The notes under the pieces are model-generated. The model made no database searches, was not told the DNA's origin, and worked only from the letters and a program-made list of their open reading frames with translations. Below, piece by piece: positions 60,006 through 64,000 of a DNA stretch of 64,000 nt. The stretch comes from Rhizoclosmatium globosum (taxonomy: Eukaryota; Chytridiomycota; Chytridiomycetes; Chytridiales; Chytriomycetaceae): contig MCGO01000004.1 in the NCBI GenBank assembly GCA_002104985.1, positions 806,001 through 870,000 on the forward strand, read 5' to 3'. The translations under genes were made by a program, and so were the position numbers. Each line of letters opens with the position of its first letter. Position 1 is the first letter of the stretch.

Positions 60006-60392
60006 TCTTACCGTTTGATCAACGGAAAGTGCGAGTCCCTCTTCCTCCAGCGTATCAAGCCATCCAAGCTCGACTGGACCATCGTCTTCCGTCGTCTCCA
60101 CAAGAAGGGACAAGCCGAGGAGGCCTCCAAGAAGCGTTCCCGCCGCACCGTCAAGGCTCAGCGTGCCGTCGTCGGAGCCACTTTGGACGCCATCAAGGCC
60201 AAGAAGGCTCAGAAGCCAGAGCTCCGTGCTTCCCTCCGTGCCGCTGCTGCTGCCAAGTCCAAGGAGGCCAAGAAGGTTGCTCAGGAGAAGAAGAAGGCTG
60301 AGTTGTCTCAGGTTAAGGCTGCCCAGAAGGGAAACATCTCTAAGCAGCAGTCTAAGGGTGCTGGTAAGAAGATCCAGGCTACTTCCCGTTAA
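60006..60392 (+). CDS. RPL24: Ribosomal protein eL24, N-terminal zinc-binding part not found
   Basis: An exon starting at the AG acceptor at 60004-60005 (ACTAAT branch-like sequence about 20 nt upstream) encodes SYRLINGKCESLFLQRIKPSKLDWTIVFRRLHKKGQAEEASKKRSRRTVKAQRAVVGATLDAIKAKKAQKPELRASLRAAAA and a Lys/Ala-rich tail, ending at TAA 60392. This is eL24 from about residue 35 onward, fully open and conserved. eL24 normally begins with a conserved 30-residue fold containing SFSG-x-x-I-x-PG-x-G. The 219 bases back to the TPR stop contain no such exon on either strand, and beyond them lies TPR coding sequence. Either the 5' exon was lost in assembly, it lies elsewhere, or this is a 5'-truncated duplicate. 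Confidence 0.75.
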   Translation, partial: SYRLINGKCESLFLQRIKPSKLDWTIVFRRLHKKGQAEEASKKRSRRTVKAQRAVVGATLDAIKAKKAQKPELRASLRAAAAAKSKEAKKVAQEKKKAELSQVKAAQKGNISKQQSKGAGKKIQATSR

Positions 60393-60659
60393 AGTTGCTA
60401 TTTTCTGATTGTACGAAGGAAGGTTCTGTGATGACCAAATAAACTGTGTTCTTACTGGAATTATTGTCGTTTTCTCTTGGAATTTGATTTCGAGTCTTTG
60501 GGGTTACTGAATTTGAAACGTGTATATAAGTGACGAAATTGGTTTTGGAAACGGAGATGCGGGTGTCTCCTCGAACTGATGCTGGAGATCCCCACTGTAA
60601 TCTCCATCTGACTTACTAAAATTTTTCTTCATTCAATTTAAGTTTCAAAAACCCCAAAA

Positions 60660-60776
60660 TGAACTTCTTATCGAATCATCACATGAACCCGCTTCAGCAA
60701 CAGCAACAACAAAATATCACACAGAAGCATACACAACTTTTATTTTCGCCTTTACCGGGTACTGTTTACGTTTAGC
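60660..60776 (+). other. Orphan Q-rich small ORF or first exon (38 codons)
   Basis: The ORF reads MNFLSNHHMNPLQQQQQQN, then SPLPG, and its last codons overlap a possible GT donor (GGGTACTG). A TATATAAG lies 137 bp upstream. With no downstream exon found, it could be the head of a gene whose remainder is displaced, or chance. No homology is claimed. Confidence 0.3.
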
Positions 60777-61099
60777 GTTCAATGGTTACCGTTTATCCTT
60801 ACTGTTTACTTTTTTCTGTACGTTTACTGCTTAATTTTATTACAAATGATTACAAAATGAAGTCCACTGTTTTCATTACAATCTTCATTTCAAAGAGAAG
60901 TCTGATAGATCTGAAAGAAAAGAAATCGGAAACAAGAAGGGGTAAAAAAACTGGGCAAAGTCTTGGAAGAGTGGACTTGCGTTGGGGTGACTCCAAAAAA
61001 GACGAAACAGAGAGAGGAGTGAGGAGGGAGACTTAAAACTGTTTTAAGGGTGATTCCTTAAGTTTAGCCCTTTCATATCCTCAGATAAAGGCCCCCGGT

Positions 61100-61210
61100 G
61101 ACCTCACCTACAGGCGAGGTGATAAACCGTCCCGGAGACCTCACCTACAGGCGAAAAAATAAAGGGTCCGGTTGACCTCACCTACAGGCGAGGTAATAAA
61201 CTTTTGTTCG
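61100..61210 (+). repeat. Three tandem 37-bp repeats with imperfect hairpin core
   Basis: The units begin at 61100, 61137 and 61174, exactly 37 bp apart. Each opens GACCTCACCTACAGGCGA; units 1 and 3 continue GGTGATAAAC/GGTAATAAAC, and unit 2 differs (AAAAATAAAG). CCTCACCT pairs imperfectly with AGGCGAGG within each unit, giving a short stem with one mismatch. The repeats adjoin directly with no unrelated spacers. Confidence 0.9.
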
Positions 61211-61620
61211 AAAGTGAGAAATAACCCTCAAAATTTCTGAAGCAAGTGAGTTGATCCCCTTCATCCCTTCATCCCTTCCTTTCCAATCTGCGAGGTGTGT
61301 ATAGTGGTCCAATTTCATTATGAGTGCTCTATCAGCTTTGTACTATCTGCGATCATTCCGCAGACACTTCCTCTATGATCTGGTCCTTCGTTGGCCCAGA
61401 CCACTTACCCCACTCAACAACCCGATAACCTTTCCTCCTTCCCCGCTTCCTTTTATTTCCTTTTCCATTCCATCAACTACACTGTTTCTTCTTCTCGTGG
61501 CTGTCTTTATGACTCTCGTGTTTGATTGTCTGTGAACATGGAAATCTCCACAGAGGTTACCTATTTTTCTCTCCTACTCCTTCATCATTATGATATCATT
61601 GACGCTAATCATCTTAAATA

Positions 61621-64000
61621 GATGTTCAACGTGTCCACTTTCTCTGCCATCGCAGCTCTGTCCTTCCTATTCAACGTTGTCGTCGTCGGAGGTATGTTCC
61701 CTTTCTGCAACATGCAACCACTGACAATACTATTCACAAAGCATCCCATGTTTTACACGATATTTCCGGCTTTATTTGCCACTGCTTGATGACTGTGGTT
61801 CAAGTCGACGTAATCTCGAATTCTCACCACTGGTGTCCCACTACCGTCGGAGGTTTCCTCCTTTCACTCTGTCTTCCGATTGTTGACACTCAGGTATGTA
61901 CCCTAGCCATTCAATGGCGACTTGTAATTCTAACATTTGTCCCTTCCACCACAATAGGTTACCCTGAAACTGTCAATCTGGTCTCTGGTTACCTTGACCA
62001 TCTCCTGCCCTCTTCCCTTCTTTCTATTCGTTTGGGAGAAAGAACAACATCAACGTTCTTTGCGTCGCCAGTTCAAGTTTCACTCAAAATGGCTGAGGAA
62101 TCATCCTCTCTTTGGGTCGACCGAGTACGAACGGACTAGGAACAAGCACCGCCAACACAAGTCGTATGCCAAGAAATCTCTCAAAGCCGTGGAGAAGGAA
62201 CTGAAGCTCGCTCAACTGGTGGAGCTGCTCTCTGGTTACGAACAACTTGTCCGCGAGATCAAGGTTGCCGAGCTGCTTGCTCGCTATGAGGACCTTGTTT
62301 CCCCATTCTACTCACTACTGGTCTGCTGTGGCTTTATGATTGGTGGATTGCTGGACCTCGTCAAGTATGTCTACTCCTCTTGGTTGCGAGTGCCGTCTAC
62401 ATCGCTGTCTGTCAATCACAAGTTCCATCTCTCTGTTATCGTGCCAAATGGCTCAATCACGATGGTTCTTGTCTCCAATGATTCAACTGTTCTTGAAGCA
62501 AAGCAGGCTGCGTCCTTAACTGTTGGTCTCTCACTTGTGGGTCTTCAACTCTATCGACCTGGCCGGCACTGGAAGCGATTGCCCTCATCTCGAACACTCT
62601 ATGGTAAGTTTTTATTGCGTTCATTGAAATTCGTTGTTGCTTATTCAAGCTCATAGATCTTGGTCTGAATCCCAGTACTCTTGTGCAGCTTGGACCGCGT
62701 TCACAGAGTCAATCAAGGAGTCAATCAAGGAATACCAAGTCATCCACTCTACCAACTACTTTCAGCCATCTTGATTCCGTCTTGGCCAATCCAGTTATGG
62801 ATGAAACAACTGTTTTTCGAAATCCTCGTCTGTCACAGACGCGGACCAAGTCTGACCCCACCAAGGCGACAGCCAAGAATGTTGTTTGCCACCACACTGG
62901 GATTTGGTTCGCGGATATAAATCCTCAAGTTTCTCCATCTTGGTCTATCCCTGTTGACACTTCTCACACTGGTGGTATTGACTCATTCAGTAATTCTCTT
63001 CCAGTTGGAAAGCGCACCCATATGCATCTCGAGCATCAACCCAGTTTACCCACTCTATCAAAATCCCCCAAACCAACCATATACCATCCACCATTCCCCC
63101 CAATTACTCTGCTTGACTTCATTCCACCTCATGTAGTCGCTCGGCTTGGTGGGTACTTTGACTCAATCCCTTAACATTTTCCCTAACCTATATCTTATTT
63201 AACAGGTTTATCAAAAGCAGCTCAGCTTGTTGACTCAACTTTGACTCAAGGGATTACTGTCCCTCAAGGAGACAGTCCACCGCCAGAACCACCACCACTT
63301 CTTGAACCAGCGACTGTATTGAACACTCAAGCAGCCGGTTATTCACTAGATTCCATGTTGCATAAAGATTGGATTCCGTCTCCTGAGCTAGCATTGGCCG
63401 TATTTGGTTTCTTGGATAATGTCAGCTGTGTTTCCCAGAAAAGGGCCATTATGTCTGCTTTATTCAAGTCATGGTCACAGCTTGACGAGTGTCCACCATC
63501 TATCGATCAAATTGAATGTTTGGATCTGTCTACTACTACTGTTGGACCTGAACGAGCTAATCTCTCACGCTTCTTTGTGGAACTCGTGGATGGTCACCAT
63601 CTGTTTGTCGAAATACCTTCAGCGTCAACTATTCGTGACCTTCGAGAGTTTCTATACCAAGAACGGAACGTCGTCTATGCTCTGTCTTGTACTCTTGCGT
63701 TTGGTTTCGTCAAGTTGGAAGACTCGAGCCTTTTATCTTGTAAGTATTAAACTTGAAAATTTATTCTATTTTAACCTTTCAAAATAGCGTACAACATTTC
63801 AACTGACTCGACTCTCAAGTTTGTGGTTCAAGTACGTGGAGGAGCAGATCGTGCCTCTCGAACTCAAGACAGTGATACGAAGGAGTTCTTGACTAGCTCG
63901 GGGTCCAATTCAAATAGTCCGCCATCCCAAAATAATGTGACACCAACAACCGAGCCGGTTCCATTGTCCACTACTTCATCTGTCGAACCATCAACTCGCA
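61621..64000 (+). CDS. Predicted membrane protein with two ubiquitin-like domains, partial (3' end beyond right edge)
   Basis: I do not recognise the whole protein. Six in-frame exons, joined by GT-AG introns near 61690-61741, 61894-61958, 62605-62657, 63149-63205 and 63740-63786, give more than 700 residues so far. Residues 1-100 hold about three hydrophobic helices ([44 protein letters not shown]). A charged coiled-coil-like segment (EKELKLAQLVELLSGYEQLVREIK) follows, then another hydrophobic helix near 191-210. Residues ~229-304 fit a ubiquitin-like fold: FHLSVIVPNGSITMVLV, DSTVLEAKQ, LQLYRPGRHWKRL, RTLYDLGLNPSTLVQL. Residues ~575-650 fit it better: FFVELVDGHHLFVEI, TIRDLREFL, KLEDSSLLSSYNISTDSTLKFVVQVRGG, where ubiquitin has [24 protein letters not shown]. 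The chain continues past RGG into Ser/Thr-rich sequence. The start could be 61537. Whether it is a host gene or part of a mobile element is not decided. Confidence 0.65.

Larger units (their letters stand above)
60393..61536. other. Intergenic/repeat interval between eL24 and the Ubl gene
   Basis: More than 1.1 kb without a confirmed gene. It holds the eL24 3' region (AATAAA near 60440), a TATATAAG at 60523, an orphan Q-rich mini-exon (60660-60776), degenerate GTTTAC repeats (about 60758-60830), a 37-bp triple repeat (61100-61210) and an open frame with one hydrophobic helix at 61320-61535 (MSALSALYYLRSFRRHF...). I could not attach that frame to the downstream gene, which starts at 61621 (or 61537). 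Confidence 0.5.

Noticed and set aside
61100..61210. CRISPR array from the three regular repeats
   Set aside because: The repeats directly adjoin with no unique spacers, there are only three, and the host is a eukaryote.
61320..61535. 71-codon plus ORF with one hydrophobic helix as first exon of the Ubl gene
   Set aside because: No donor at its 3' end gives an in-frame link to 61621. It is kept only as a possibility in the interval entry.

Overview
The window is nuclear DNA of a compact, intron-rich eukaryote, most likely a zoosporic (chytrid-type) fungus. The fungal side is shown by a low-molecular-weight thioredoxin reductase, PEX13, the Sec1/Munc18 and THO proteins, and many short GT-AG introns of about 45-110 nt. 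The flagellate side is shown by three genes that yeasts and moulds lack or would not need: CEP44 (centriole), CFAP91/MAATS1 (axonemal radial-spoke region) and an IQ protein resembling CXorf58/C11orf65. FAM72, PPP4R4 and MCFD2-like genes also fit an early-diverging fungus. Genes sit close together on both strands, with start-to-start distances as small as 48 and 72 bp. I saw no tRNA, rRNA or CRISPR array.

Layout. 1-5.5 kb: LETM1-like protein (cut by the left edge), MCFD2-like EF-hand protein, SWI5, HIRA. 5.5-13.2 kb: PheRS beta, thioredoxin reductase, PEX13, FAM72, UBAC2-like rhomboid. 13.2-14 kb: gene-poor stretch with a duplicated 234-bp unit and a microsatellite. 14-22.1 kb: Sec1/Munc18 protein with an unusual charged tail, CEP44, NUP58. 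22.1-31.3 kb: PPP4R4 (with a 26-G run in its first intron), RRP9/U3-55K, and an unrecognised Q/H/G-rich Cys-rich protein with an apparent frameshift. 31.4-43 kb: PA2G4/EBP1, CFAP91, fructose-1,6-bisphosphatase, THOC1, eS25, CSTF1. 43.3-52 kb: DOMON-cytochrome b561 protein, IQ protein, MCM3. 52-60.4 kb: TPR/Mlp nuclear basket protein and an eL24 gene without its N-terminal domain. 60.4-64 kb: repeat-bearing DNA (three 37-bp tandem units, an orphan Q-rich exon), then an intron-containing gene for a predicted membrane protein with two divergent ubiquitin-like domains. The second of these ends in ubiquitin-like RGG. The gene runs off the right edge.

Most of the window is conserved housekeeping: replication (MCM3), mRNA export and 3' processing (THOC1, CSTF1), nuclear pore (NUP58, TPR), chromatin (HIRA), ribosome biogenesis (RRP9, eS25, eL24), trafficking (SM protein, MCFD2-like) and flagellum/centriole. 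The last 3.5 kb is the least explained part. All family calls come from reading the sequence and comparing with remembered family patterns. No database search was run.
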